A stretch of 56,919 nucleotides of DNA, from NCBI GenBank assembly GCA_903953895.1, contig CAJBLH010000130.1, positions 1 to 56,919 on the forward strand, read 5' to 3'. Both the position numbers and the translations under genes were made by a program. How positions within the stretch are numbered: the first letter of the stretch is position 1; every line of letters starts with the position of its first letter. Under the pieces are notes generated by a model. That model had not been told where the DNA came from. It worked only from the letters and a program-made list of their open reading frames with translations, and searched no databases. Origin of the DNA: an uncultured Desulfobacteraceae bacterium. GTDB lineage: Bacteria > Desulfobacterota > Desulfobacteria > Desulfobacterales > Desulfatirhabdiaceae. Shown piece by piece: positions 50,123 to 56,919 of the stretch.

Positions 50123-50148
50123 GTTGAAAATCCTCCATTCATACGAGG

Positions 50149-51849
50149 TTAAACCAGCAGCATTTCCGTAAGAGTCGCTCCGGCTGGAACCATCGGATAC
50201 ACACATTCCTCCCGATCCACCCAGAAATCCATGATCGCCGCCTGAGGTGAGGACAGGCCCTGCGTCAGGACCGACTCGACTTGATCCGGGCGCGTCGCTC
50301 GGAGACCCAGGGCACCATAAGCCTCGGCCAGTTTCACGAAATCCGGAGCATATTCCATGTCGGTGCATGCATAGCGCTTATTGTAGAACAATTCCTGCCA
50401 CTGCCGCACCATGCCCAGGTACCGGTTGTTTAAAATCACCACTTTCACCGGAAGGCCGTACTGAATGGCGGTTGCCATTTCCTGAATATTCATCTGAATG
50501 CTGCCGTCTCCGGCAATATCCACAACGAGCTTTTTCGGTTGCGCCACCTGCGCACCGATGGCGGCCGGAAGGCCAAAGCCCATGACACCCAGACCGCCCG
50601 ATGTGATGAAATGATCGGGAAAATCAAAGTGATAATATTGGGCGGCCCACATCTGGTTCTGCCCCACCTCGGTCGTGATGATGGCCTGACCCTGGGTGAT
50701 CCGATACAGGGTTTCCACCACGTACTGGGGTTTGATTACGGTCGTCTGATCGTAATTCATGGCGCCGGTCTGTTTCCACTGATCGATTTGATCCAGCCAG
50801 TCGTGCCGTTGCTTTTTCAGATCGCCGAAATCGATGGTTTCGATCAAGCGGTTCAATTCCGAGAGCGTGATCCGGCAATCGCCGACCAGGGGCAGCGATA
50901 CCAGAACATTTTTGCGGATCGAAGTCGGATCGATGTCGATGTGGACAATCTTGGCCTGGGCTGCAAACGCATCGGTCCGTCCGGTGACCCGGTCGTCGAA
51001 TCGGACGCCGATCGCAATCAGCAGATCACAGGCGCCCGTGGCCATGTTGGCCCGATAGGTTCCGTGCATGCCGATCATTCCCAGGCAGAGGGGGTCTGTT
51101 CCCGGAAATGCCCCCATGCCCATGAGGGATGTGGTAACGGGCATCATGGTTTTGCGGGCGAAGTCCGTCAGCTCTGCCGATCCTTTTGAGAGAATGACGC
51201 CGCCGCCGGCGAAAATCATCGGGCGCCGGGATTCCTGAATCAGGGCGATCACTTTTTCCAGTTGCCACTTGTTGGGCTGGTAGGTCGGGTTGTAGGATTT
51301 CATCCGAACCGGCTCAATCGGGGTGTAAGCTGTCCGGTTTTTGGCGACGTCCTTTGGAATATCCACCAGTACCGGGCCAGGTCTGCCGGATCGGGCGATA
51401 TAAAAAGCCTCCTTGAGGATTTTTCCCAGATCTTCGATCCGTTTCACCAGGTAATTGTGCTTGGTGCAAGGTCGGGTGATGCCGACAATGTCCACCTCCT
51501 GGAATGCATCGTTTCCGATCAGGTGGGTGGGTACCTGGCCGGTGATAATTACCACCGGGATGGAATCCATGTAGGCCGAGGCAATGCCGGTAACGGTATT
51601 GGTGGCTCCGGGGCCCGATGTTACCAGGCAGACGCCTACTTTGCCGCTGGCCCGGGCATATCCGTCCGCCGCATGAACCGCGCCCTGTTCATGCCGGACC
51701 AGGATATGCCGGATGGGGGTTTTGGCCAGTTCGTCATAGATGTCGATGACGGCACCTCCGGGAAACCCGAAGATGGTATCCACCCCTTCTTCCTGAAGTA
51801 CCGTCATCAGGATTTGTGCACCGGTCAACATATTTTCGTTGGGTTTCAT
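50149..51849 (-). CDS. ilvB: Acetolactate synthase large (catalytic) subunit
   Basis: 566 residues. ThDP enzyme making acetolactate or acetohydroxybutyrate. Seen: GVDTIFGFPGGAVIDIYD with the ThDP glutamate following (RHEQGAVHAADGYARASG), FAD region GMIGMHGTYRAN, and the ThDP/Mg motif GDGSIQMNIQEMATAIQ ending in ILNN. ATG 51849 follows AGGAG. It lies between ilvD and ilvN, with gaps under 30 bases. Confidence 0.96.
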   Translation of the reverse strand: MKPNENMLTGAQILMTVLQEEGVDTIFGFPGGAVIDIYDELAKTPIRHILVRHEQGAVHAADGYARASGKVGVCLVTSGPGATNTVTGIASAYMDSIPVVIITGQVPTHLIGNDAFQEVDIVGITRPCTKHNYLVKRIEDLGKILKEAFYIARSGRPGPVLVDIPKDVAKNRTAYTPIEPVRMKSYNPTYQPNKWQLEKVIALIQESRRPMIFAGGGVILSKGSAELTDFARKTMMPVTTSLMGMGAFPGTDPLCLGMIGMHGTYRANMATGACDLLIAIGVRFDDRVTGRTDAFAAQAKIVHIDIDPTSIRKNVLVSLPLVGDCRITLSELNRLIETIDFGDLKKQRHDWLDQIDQWKQTGAMNYDQTTVIKPQYVVETLYRITQGQAIITTEVGQNQMWAAQYYHFDFPDHFITSGGLGVMGFGLPAAIGAQVAQPKKLVVDIAGDGSIQMNIQEMATAIQYGLPVKVVILNNRYLGMVRQWQELFYNKRYACTDMEYAPDFVKLAEAYGALGLRATRPDQVESVLTQGLSSPQAAIMDFWVDREECVYPMVPAGATLTEMLLV

Positions 51850-51857
51850 AAAGACTC

Positions 51858-53531
51858 CTATTTGACAATCGCACCTGTGCTGGCGGACGACACGTTCCGA
51901 GCATACCTTGCCAGGTATCCGGACGTGATTTTGGGTTCAGGGGGCTTCCATGTGGAAAGCCTGCTTTGAATTTTGCTATCGGAAATATCCAGGGTGATGG
52001 TTTTTCCGGGGATATCGATGGAAATCAGATCACCTTCGCAGACAACCGCCAGGGGGCCACCCGATGCCGCCTCCGGGGAAATATGGCCGATTGCGGCGCC
52101 GCGGGTGCCGCCTGAAAATCGGCCGTCCGTGATCAATGCCACGGAATCATCCAGTCCCATGCCCGCGATGGCGGATGTCGGAGACAGCATTTCCTGCATA
52201 CCAGGGCCGCCTTTGGGCCCTTCATATCGGATGATGACAACATCGCCTTTGTGGATTTGACCCGATAAAATGGCCTGACAGGCGCTGGCCTCGGAATCGA
52301 AAACCCTGGCCGGCCCCTGGTGTCGGAGCATTTCATCGCGAACCGCTGACTGTTTGACCACACAACCGTCCGGCGCCAGATTTCCAAAAAGAACGGCCAG
52401 GCCGCCTTGCTTGTGATAGGGGTTATCCATGGTGCGGATGACATCCGGATTCAGGATGGCAGCCGAAGCGCAGGCTTCTACAACGGTTTTTCCGGTAACC
52501 GTCAGGCAATCCCCGTTGATCAGACCGGCATGCAGCAGTTCCTGCATCACGGCCGGAATGCCGCCTGCCCGGTATAGATCTTCAACATGATATTTGCCGC
52601 CAGGGCTTAGAGAACATAAATGTGGCGTTGCTTGGCTGATGCGGTTGATCAGATTCAGATCGAAATCCACGCTGGCTTCCCGGGCAATGGCGGCCAGATG
52701 CAAGACGGTATTGGTCGAGCAACCCAGCGCCATATCCACGGTCAGGGCATTGTGAAATGCTTCTGTTGTCAGGATTCTGCCGGGGGTGATGCCTTTTTCC
52801 AGAAGATACATGATCTTCATTCCGGTTTCTTTGGCCAGACGGATCCGTGCGGACATCACCGAGGGGATGGTGCCGTTTCCCGGAAGCCCCATCCCGATGG
52901 CTTCCGTCAGGCAGTTCATGGAATTCGCGGTAAACATACCGGCGCAGGAGCCGCAGGTGGGGCAAGCCGTATCTTCGATTCGAGACAGTTCATCTTCTGT
53001 CATTTTGCCGGATTTGACGGCGCCGACCGATTCAAATACCGAAATGAGATCGATTTTTTGCGGAGAGACGTGGATGGACGGGTGAATTCCCGCCAGCATC
53101 GGGCCGCCGCAGATGAAAATGGACGGCAGGTTGAGGCGGGCGGCGGCCATCAGCATCCCCGGAACGATTTTATCGCAACTGCTGACCATCACCAGAGCGT
53201 CGAAGGCATGGGCTGTTGCCATGATTTCAACGGAATCGGCGATGATTTCCCGGCTGGCCAGAGAGTATTTCATGCCCACATGGTTCATGGCAATGCCGTC
53301 GCAAACGCCAATGACACCGAATTCGACGGGTGTTCCGCCAGCCATGTAAATGCCGGCTTTAACCGCTTCCATAATGGTGTTCAGGTGGATGTGGCCAGGG
53401 ATGATGTCGTTGGCGGCATTGGCAATACCGATCATCGGCCTGCGAATTTCAGTGTCAGTATATCCCATGGCCTTTAAGAGCGACCGCTGGGGGGATCGTT
53501 CGATGCCGTTCTTGATAATTTGACTTTTCAT
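51858..53531 (-). CDS. ilvD: Dihydroxy-acid dehydratase
   Basis: 557 residues from ATG 53531 (AGGA five bases upstream). Dehydrates dihydroxyisovalerate and dihydroxymethylvalerate using an Fe-S cluster. Cluster cysteines are visible in SSCDKIVPG and [16 protein letters not shown]; the C-terminal [21 protein letters not shown] is the family signature. First structural gene of the operon. A leader-peptide attenuator lies between it and its promoter, about 30-230 bases upstream. Confidence 0.96.
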   Translation of the reverse strand: MKSQIIKNGIERSPQRSLLKAMGYTDTEIRRPMIGIANAANDIIPGHIHLNTIMEAVKAGIYMAGGTPVEFGVIGVCDGIAMNHVGMKYSLASREIIADSVEIMATAHAFDALVMVSSCDKIVPGMLMAAARLNLPSIFICGGPMLAGIHPSIHVSPQKIDLISVFESVGAVKSGKMTEDELSRIEDTACPTCGSCAGMFTANSMNCLTEAIGMGLPGNGTIPSVMSARIRLAKETGMKIMYLLEKGITPGRILTTEAFHNALTVDMALGCSTNTVLHLAAIAREASVDFDLNLINRISQATPHLCSLSPGGKYHVEDLYRAGGIPAVMQELLHAGLINGDCLTVTGKTVVEACASAAILNPDVIRTMDNPYHKQGGLAVLFGNLAPDGCVVKQSAVRDEMLRHQGPARVFDSEASACQAILSGQIHKGDVVIIRYEGPKGGPGMQEMLSPTSAIAGMGLDDSVALITDGRFSGGTRGAAIGHISPEAASGGPLAVVCEGDLISIDIPGKTITLDISDSKIQSRLSTWKPPEPKITSGYLARYARNVSSASTGAIVK

Positions 53532-53561
53532 AAGTTTCCTGTGAGTATCGGGTTGAAGCAC

Positions 53562-53604
53562 AAAAAAAAATCCGTTATCAGCTTTTTGGCTGATAACGGA
53601 TTTT
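53562..53604 (-). terminator. Attenuator terminator of the ilv operon
   Basis: A perfect stem TCCGTTATCAGC (53571-53582) pairs with GCTGATAACGGA (53589-53600) around a six-base loop, extended by A-T pairs. On the minus strand it is followed by nine T (A run 53562-53570). It lies about 30 bases before the ilvD start codon and after the leader peptide, so it would stop transcription before the structural genes unless the antiterminator (53634-53645 with 53571-53582) forms. Confidence 0.9.
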
Positions 53605-53633
53605 CTTTAATTGAAAAGACAGAAAAAATCAGG

Positions 53634-53645
53634 CCATTATCAACC
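53634..53645 (-). promoter_or_regulatory. Antiterminator strand overlapping the leader stop codon
   Basis: The RNA segment GGUUGAUAAUGG here can pair with CCGUUAUCAGCC, the 5' strand of the terminator stem and its loop edge. That is 12 consecutive pairs with two G-U. This excludes the terminator. The segment contains the leader peptide stop codon (UGA), so a ribosome finishing the leader would cover it, while one stalled earlier would leave it free. Confidence 0.75.
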
Positions 53646-53723
53646 CGGCGCCTCGTAGGGGAGAAGAATTCCTACGAGGACAAGAATAAGGCTAATAAGG
53701 ATGACGATGGCTATAATTGTCAT
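53640..53723 (-). CDS. ilvL: ilv operon leader peptide
   Basis: 27 codons, ATG 53723 to TGA 53640. The peptide begins MTIIAIVILISLILVLVG and ends ILLPYEAPG. Ile (7), Leu (6) and Val (3) make up 16 of 27 residues, almost all in one run. These are the amino acids made by the operon that follows. A stalled ribosome on these codons would signal shortage. No Shine-Dalgarno is seen; the predicted transcription start is only about five bases upstream, so translation may be leaderless. It is analogous to, but not recognisably similar in sequence to, E. coli IlvL. Confidence 0.88.
   Translation of the reverse strand: MTIIAIVILISLILVLVGILLPYEAPG
53651..53679 (-). promoter_or_regulatory. Pause hairpin inside the leader
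   Basis: CCTCGTAGG (53651-53659) and CCTACGAGG (53671-53679) form a perfect nine-base stem with an 11-base loop, within the last third of the leader coding sequence. In ribosome-mediated attenuators such a 1:2 hairpin pauses polymerase so that the first ribosome catches up. Confidence 0.7.
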
Positions 53724-53734
53724 AAGTTTAGTTC

Positions 53735-53764
53735 AAAATACCAGCGATAATATCTTCTTGTCAA
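53735..53764 (-). promoter_or_regulatory. Promoter of the ilv operon
   Basis: On the minus strand there is a consensus TTGACA (53764-53759), an 18-base spacer and TATTTT (53740-53735). The start is predicted near 53728, just before the leader ATG at 53723. The -35 box is perfect; the -10 box is moderate. Confidence 0.6.
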
Positions 53765-53832
53765 GAAGTACTTTTCAGCGAAAATTCAAGGATGATGGTG
53801 ACATTCGGGCGGGAAAATGGTATAAGGCGCTG

Positions 53833-54375
53833 TCAAAAGTCATTTTTTCCTTTTTTTGTCTGCTCTCGTTCCCATGTAAACATTTCTTTTGCGATAACAT
53901 CAGAGACCAACTTCGCCTCAGTTTTCATAAAATAATCAAATTTTAGATTATATGAATAGTTATATCTTAGATAAGCGTTTGTTGTTTCTCCAATCCATGC
54001 ATAGAAATCATTATCTGATTGGGTCGGAAACCCAAGCCTGTCTTTAAATGCATTTAGAAGAGCTCTTTGGTTGTCGGACCCGGTACAGGTAATATTTATG
54101 GAATACAGCCTGCCATCCCAAAAAAGATACGAGATGCTTTCCACATTTGCAGCTCCAACTTTTATTTCATCCCCCGTGCGCTTATATGAAGATAAAACTT
54201 TGCCGGCGTACTGTTTTTTTTCGATGAGCTTCATGCCCTCTTTTGGTAAAGGATCACCCCACTTAATCCCTCTGAATCCGGTAACTCCTTCAGCCAGAAC
54301 CGGAGTCGAAAAACCAGAAACCGATAAAAACAGCAGGATAAAGCACAAAAACAAAACCAGTATTTTTCTTGGCAT
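53833..54375 (-). CDS. Exported protein of unknown function
   Basis: 180 residues from ATG 54375 (AAGGAAA seven bases upstream; the ATG at 54411 lacks a site). A strong signal peptide (KILVLFLCFILLFLSVSGF, cut probably near VLA). The mature part starts GVTGFRGIKWGDPLP, an N-terminal motif seen in several small periplasmic proteins, and contains paired aromatic strands (YLRYNYSYNLKFDYF). The C-terminus is lysine-rich. No domain is recognised. It lies upstream of the ilv leader region on the same strand and is probably separate from it. Confidence 0.75.
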   Translation of the reverse strand: MPRKILVLFLCFILLFLSVSGFSTPVLAEGVTGFRGIKWGDPLPKEGMKLIEKKQYAGKVLSSYKRTGDEIKVGAANVESISYLFWDGRLYSINITCTGSDNQRALLNAFKDRLGFPTQSDNDFYAWIGETTNAYLRYNYSYNLKFDYFMKTEAKLVSDVIAKEMFTWEREQTKKGKNDF

Positions 54376-54424
54376 TTCTGTTTCCTTTTTGAACTGATAT
54401 CGTAATTTCACAATAAGGTCAAAT

Positions 54425-54531
54425 TATAGACATTCAGAAAAATAAATTCGCTGCGTTATCGGTCGGGAATGGCCGAAAAATGCCTATTCCCTCCCTGCTG
54501 TCTTGCGAAATGCCTTTCCTGGAAGTTTATA
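54425..54531. repeat. 107-bp palindromic MITE-like element, copy 4
   Basis: Reverse-complement partner of the 9422-9528 copy: the same 107-base length, with about nine differences by hand alignment. Most differences are in one terminal arm (right end CCTTTCCTGGAAGTTTATA). The core GTTATCGGTCGGGAATGGCC is identical. It lies between the exported-protein gene and the divergent CoA-disulfide reductase gene. Confidence 0.85.
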
Positions 54532-54691
54532 GCAAAGTTAGTTTTTATAGTACAGTTTTTTTTAAGGTGACTCGATTTTTTTGAGAAGTTATGTTATCTC
54601 TCTTCTAGCGGATTTTCCTCCAGCGAAATAAAGCCGGCCGGAACAAAGATCAATGCCGAAAAATTAACGGATATATGAAAGGAGGTCGAGG

Positions 54692-56359
54692 ATGAAGGTC
54701 ATTATCGTTGGCGGAGTGGCGGGTGGTGCCTCGTGTGCGGCGCGCCTGCGCAGGCTCGATGAACTCGCTGATATTCTCATGGTAGAACGTGGGCCGTATG
54801 TTTCATTTGCCAATTGCGGACTGCCATATCATGTCGGGGGGGTGATCAAAAAAGAGTCGAACCTTCTGGTTGCCGATGAAGAGACGTTTCGGGTGCAGTT
54901 TTCCGTCGATGTCCGCACACGTTGCGAGGCTGTCGAAATTTCACCGAAAGAAAAGACGGTGATGTTGCGGGATGTTGTCACTGGTCAGAAGGTCATCCAG
55001 TCATATGACAAGCTGGTGTTGTCGCCCGGGGCGGTTTCCGTCCGTCCGCCGCTGCCCGGAATAGACCTCCCAGGGATTTTTCATGTCAGAACTGTGCCGG
55101 ATGCCCGAGAAATCCGGGCGTGGATCGATCATTCCGGCGGATTGCCGTCACGAAGATTCAGGCTGCGGGCGGTTGTTGTCGGTGGCGGGTTCATCGGCCT
55201 GGAGATGGTGGAAAATTTATTTCATCGCGGTATTGACGTTACACTGGTGGAAATGTTCGATCAGGTTCTGCCACCGATCGATATGGAATATGCACGCCTG
55301 GTCGAGGCGCTTCTGATAAAACAGGGTATCCGTCTGGCGCTGGGTGACGGGGTGGCTGCCTTCAGACAGGCTGAAAACGGTGTCATCGATGTCGAGACCC
55401 GATCCGGAAAGGCATATTCGGCCGATCTTGTGGTGCTTGCTCTGGGGGTGCGCCCGGATATCGCCCTGGCTAAAACTGCCGGCCTTGTAATCGGCGAGCG
55501 CGGAGGAATCCGTGTCGATGAACACATGCGGACGAGTGATCTGGATATTTTTGCGGTCGGAGATGCCGTCGAGGTCAAGGATTTCGTTACCGGCCAATGG
55601 AGTTTGATCCCGATGGCGGGCCCGGCCAACCGGCAGGGCCGGATTGCGGCCGATGTGATTTCAGGACGCAATTCCCGTTTTCGGGGCACGCAGGGTACTG
55701 CCATTGTCGGCTTGTTTGGTATGGCTGTTGCTTGGACGGGTGTCAGTGAAAAGATGCTGAACCGGATCGGTGATACGGATTATGAAAAAATTTATCTCTA
55801 TCCATTCTCCCATGCAGGGTATTATCCGGGCGCCAAGCCCATCACGATGAAAGTCATTTTCCGAAAATCCGACGGACGTCTGCTGGGTGTACAGGCCATC
55901 GGAGAGGATGGTGTCGACAAGCGGATAAGTATTTTGGCTGCCATGCTCCAAATGGGCGCCACGGTATATGATCTTGAAGAATCCGAGCTTTGCTATGCCC
56001 CTCAGTTCGGCAGCGCCAAAGATCCGGTGAACTTTGCCGGGATGATTGCCGCCGATGTCCTCCGGAACGATATGCCGGTGGTCCATTGGAATGCTGCTTC
56101 GGATGGATTCCTGCTGGATGTTCGAGAACCGAGGGAACTGGTCGTGGAAAAAGGTCCGGAAGGGCTCAACATCCCGCTGGGGCAGCTTCGGGCGCGTCTT
56201 TCCGAACTTCCCCGCGACCGAGAAATTTATATCACTTGCCGTTCCGGTCAGCGTTCCTATTATGCAACACGGATACTGCTGCAGAATGGATTCAAGGTCA
56301 GGAATATCTCCGGTGGGATACTGTCTCCGCTCCTCAACACCGGCCATGGTCACCAATAA
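54692..56359 (+). CDS. CoA-disulfide reductase fused to a rhodanese domain
   Basis: 555 residues. An FAD-dependent pyridine nucleotide-disulfide oxidoreductase: the FAD motif VIIVGGVAGGASCAARLRR at the start, active-site cysteine C42 in SFANCGLPY, a second NAD(P)-binding motif VVVGGGFIGLEMVENL, FAD contact IFAVGDAVEV, then the dimerisation domain. A C-terminal rhodanese domain (about 465-550) has its cysteine C516 in TCRSGQRSY. This CoADR-RHD/Npsr architecture reduces CoA-disulfides or persulfides and is linked to sulfur metabolism and oxygen tolerance. ATG 54692 follows AAGGAGG. It is monocistronic by position. Confidence 0.93.
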   Translation: MKVIIVGGVAGGASCAARLRRLDELADILMVERGPYVSFANCGLPYHVGGVIKKESNLLVADEETFRVQFSVDVRTRCEAVEISPKEKTVMLRDVVTGQKVIQSYDKLVLSPGAVSVRPPLPGIDLPGIFHVRTVPDAREIRAWIDHSGGLPSRRFRLRAVVVGGGFIGLEMVENLFHRGIDVTLVEMFDQVLPPIDMEYARLVEALLIKQGIRLALGDGVAAFRQAENGVIDVETRSGKAYSADLVVLALGVRPDIALAKTAGLVIGERGGIRVDEHMRTSDLDIFAVGDAVEVKDFVTGQWSLIPMAGPANRQGRIAADVISGRNSRFRGTQGTAIVGLFGMAVAWTGVSEKMLNRIGDTDYEKIYLYPFSHAGYYPGAKPITMKVIFRKSDGRLLGVQAIGEDGVDKRISILAAMLQMGATVYDLEESELCYAPQFGSAKDPVNFAGMIAADVLRNDMPVVHWNAASDGFLLDVREPRELVVEKGPEGLNIPLGQLRARLSELPRDREIYITCRSGQRSYYATRILLQNGFKVRNISGGILSPLLNTGHGHQ

Positions 56360-56425
56360 AAGTTCCCTGGCTCGGGTGGCGGCTACATACCGTTCTTGAA
56401 TGGGGGAGACGCCTGTCCGCGCCAT
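56340..56425 (-). pseudogene. Fragment of a UvrD/AddA-type helicase
   Basis: The minus strand encodes ERYVAATRARELLLVT, the motif VI of superfamily I DNA helicases (YVAxTRAxxxLxL). About ten codons before and after are not helicase-like, and the stretch overlaps the 3' end of the CoA-disulfide reductase gene on the other strand. Too short to be a gene. Interpreted as debris of a helicase or RecB/AddA-like protein. Confidence 0.5.
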
Positions 56426-56517
56426 TAAACAGCAATTCCTGCTCTAATCGCTGCTTCACCAGCTTGCACCTCATCATTGAAGGCGATGATTTATATATAC
56501 TGCCAACGGCCATAATC

Positions 56518-56919
56518 TTAACTTTTGAACCCACACCCCAACCCTCCCCCGCTGGGGGGAGAAGGTGAATGATTACCCGTTGACAGTATATTTGGATCAG
56601 CCGTCTCTTCCCACCAGATACGTTCAAACCCCAGAGACACAACCGCATAGCATTTCAGATTCAGGTTTCCGTATTTCCCGTTCAGCGATTTTCCATATTG
56701 ATCCACCTGAATTCGGGCATCGGCCATCTTCTCAGCCAGTGCCGGGATGGATTTCAGAGCATCAGAACTCAGGCCGCCGGCTTCTTCACCGCTCAATCCC
56801 GCATCTGCAAGGGATACAAACTTGAATTCGATCAGGATATCAAAAACCTTCACCTGCATCGTATCGGGTCGCCTGATCAGGGTCAGGTCCGCATGCCTGC
56901 GGGTGATTTCTTTTTCTGA
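56518..56919 (-). CDS. C-terminal part of a PD-(D/E)XK nuclease-domain protein (runs off the right edge)
   Basis: The last 133 codons of a minus-strand gene that enters from beyond the right edge. It contains ADLTLIRRPDTMQVKVFDIL followed by IEFKFVSL, the D...ExK core of the PD-(D/E)XK nuclease domain at the C-terminus of AAA-ATPase_like proteins, and QVDQYGKSLNGKYGNLNLKC then VVSLGFERIWWEE, the typical end of the domain. The normal stop appears lost: the frame continues through a GC-rich REP-like hairpin (56544-56561) as HSPSPPSGGGLGCG and stops at 56518. The N-terminal ATPase domain is outside the window. Confidence 0.75.
   Translation of the reverse strand, partial: SEKEITRRHADLTLIRRPDTMQVKVFDILIEFKFVSLADAGLSGEEAGGLSSDALKSIPALAEKMADARIQVDQYGKSLNGKYGNLNLKCYAVVSLGFERIWWEETADPNILSTGNHSPSPPSGGGLGCGFKS
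56544..56561. repeat. GC-rich REP-like hairpin inside the PD-(D/E)XK frame
   Basis: CTCCCCC (56544-56550), loop GCT, GGGGGGAG (56554-56561), with outer ACC/GGT pairs. It is the same style as the hairpins at 18188, 21985 and 28961. It lies within the extended 3' end of the minus-strand nuclease-domain frame. Confidence 0.55.

Noticed and set aside
49634-50368. A longer acetolactate synthase small subunit starting at 50368
   Set aside because: The extra 82 residues are out-of-frame ilvB sequence. ATG 50122 has a GGAGG site and matches the family start.

Overview
The window reads as chromosomal DNA of a Deltaproteobacterium (Desulfobacterota), most likely a Desulfobacteraceae-type complete oxidiser. 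This rests on gene content: two long C-terminally extended acyl-CoA dehydrogenases, a thiolase and two acyl-CoA ligases, NifU/NifS-type Fe-S assembly, MEMO1-family (AmmeMemoRadiSam) genes, citramalate synthase, and AAA-ATPase/PD-(D/E)XK genes of the kind common in that group. No 16S rRNA or sulfate-reduction gene is present, so the assignment is inferred.

Layout. Left edge: start of an ATPase gene, then a plus-strand cluster (Rossmann/Cys-rich protein, methyltransferase, AmmeMemoRadiSam radical SAM enzyme, small membrane protein, GAF-GspE-like ATPase). 5.9-12.8 kb: a minus-strand fatty-acid module (acyl-CoA dehydrogenase, thiolase, acyl-CoA ligase, UbiB-like kinase) behind a sigma-54 promoter, with a divergent sigma-54 activator at 13.1 kb. 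14.6-16.9 kb: a second acyl-CoA dehydrogenase flanked by the wrecks of a crotonase and a 3-hydroxyacyl-CoA dehydrogenase. 17-25.1 kb (minus): calcium-binding-repeat protein, alpha/beta hydrolase, CinA, DegQ, DUF1844 protein, SerA, MEMO1-like protein. 25.2-31.8 kb (plus): nifU-nifS-nadE, then grpE-dnaK. 31.9-37.4 kb: a second acyl-CoA ligase, repeats, tRNA-Pro(CGG), DUF1353 protein, HD hydrolase, Dus, lipoprotein. 37.6-45.1 kb: an arsenosugar-type glycosyltransferase fusion, two GNAT proteins, a hybrid sensor kinase, MBL-fold protein plus PyrD, ferritin-like and YtfJ-like proteins. 45.2-53.8 kb (minus): a complete branched-chain amino-acid operon ilvD-ilvB-ilvN-ilvC-cimA-leuA. Right edge: an exported protein, a CoA-disulfide-reductase/rhodanese fusion, helicase debris, and the C-terminus of a PD-(D/E)XK protein.

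Main discoveries. (1) The branched-chain operon is preceded by an unlisted 27-codon leader peptide, 16 of whose residues are Ile, Leu or Val, followed by a mutually exclusive antiterminator and terminator: a classical ribosome-mediated attenuator. (2) A sigma-54 promoter with an upstream inverted repeat couples the fatty-acid operon to the adjacent activator. (3) Two beta-oxidation genes are decayed around an intact acyl-CoA dehydrogenase. (4) A family of about 107-bp palindromic, MITE-like elements occurs in four copies, two of them tandem and degenerate. A second palindromic family of about 65 bp and several GC-rich REP-like hairpins are also present.

All alignments and counts were made by hand from the sequence. 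Family names come from recalled motifs, not from searches.
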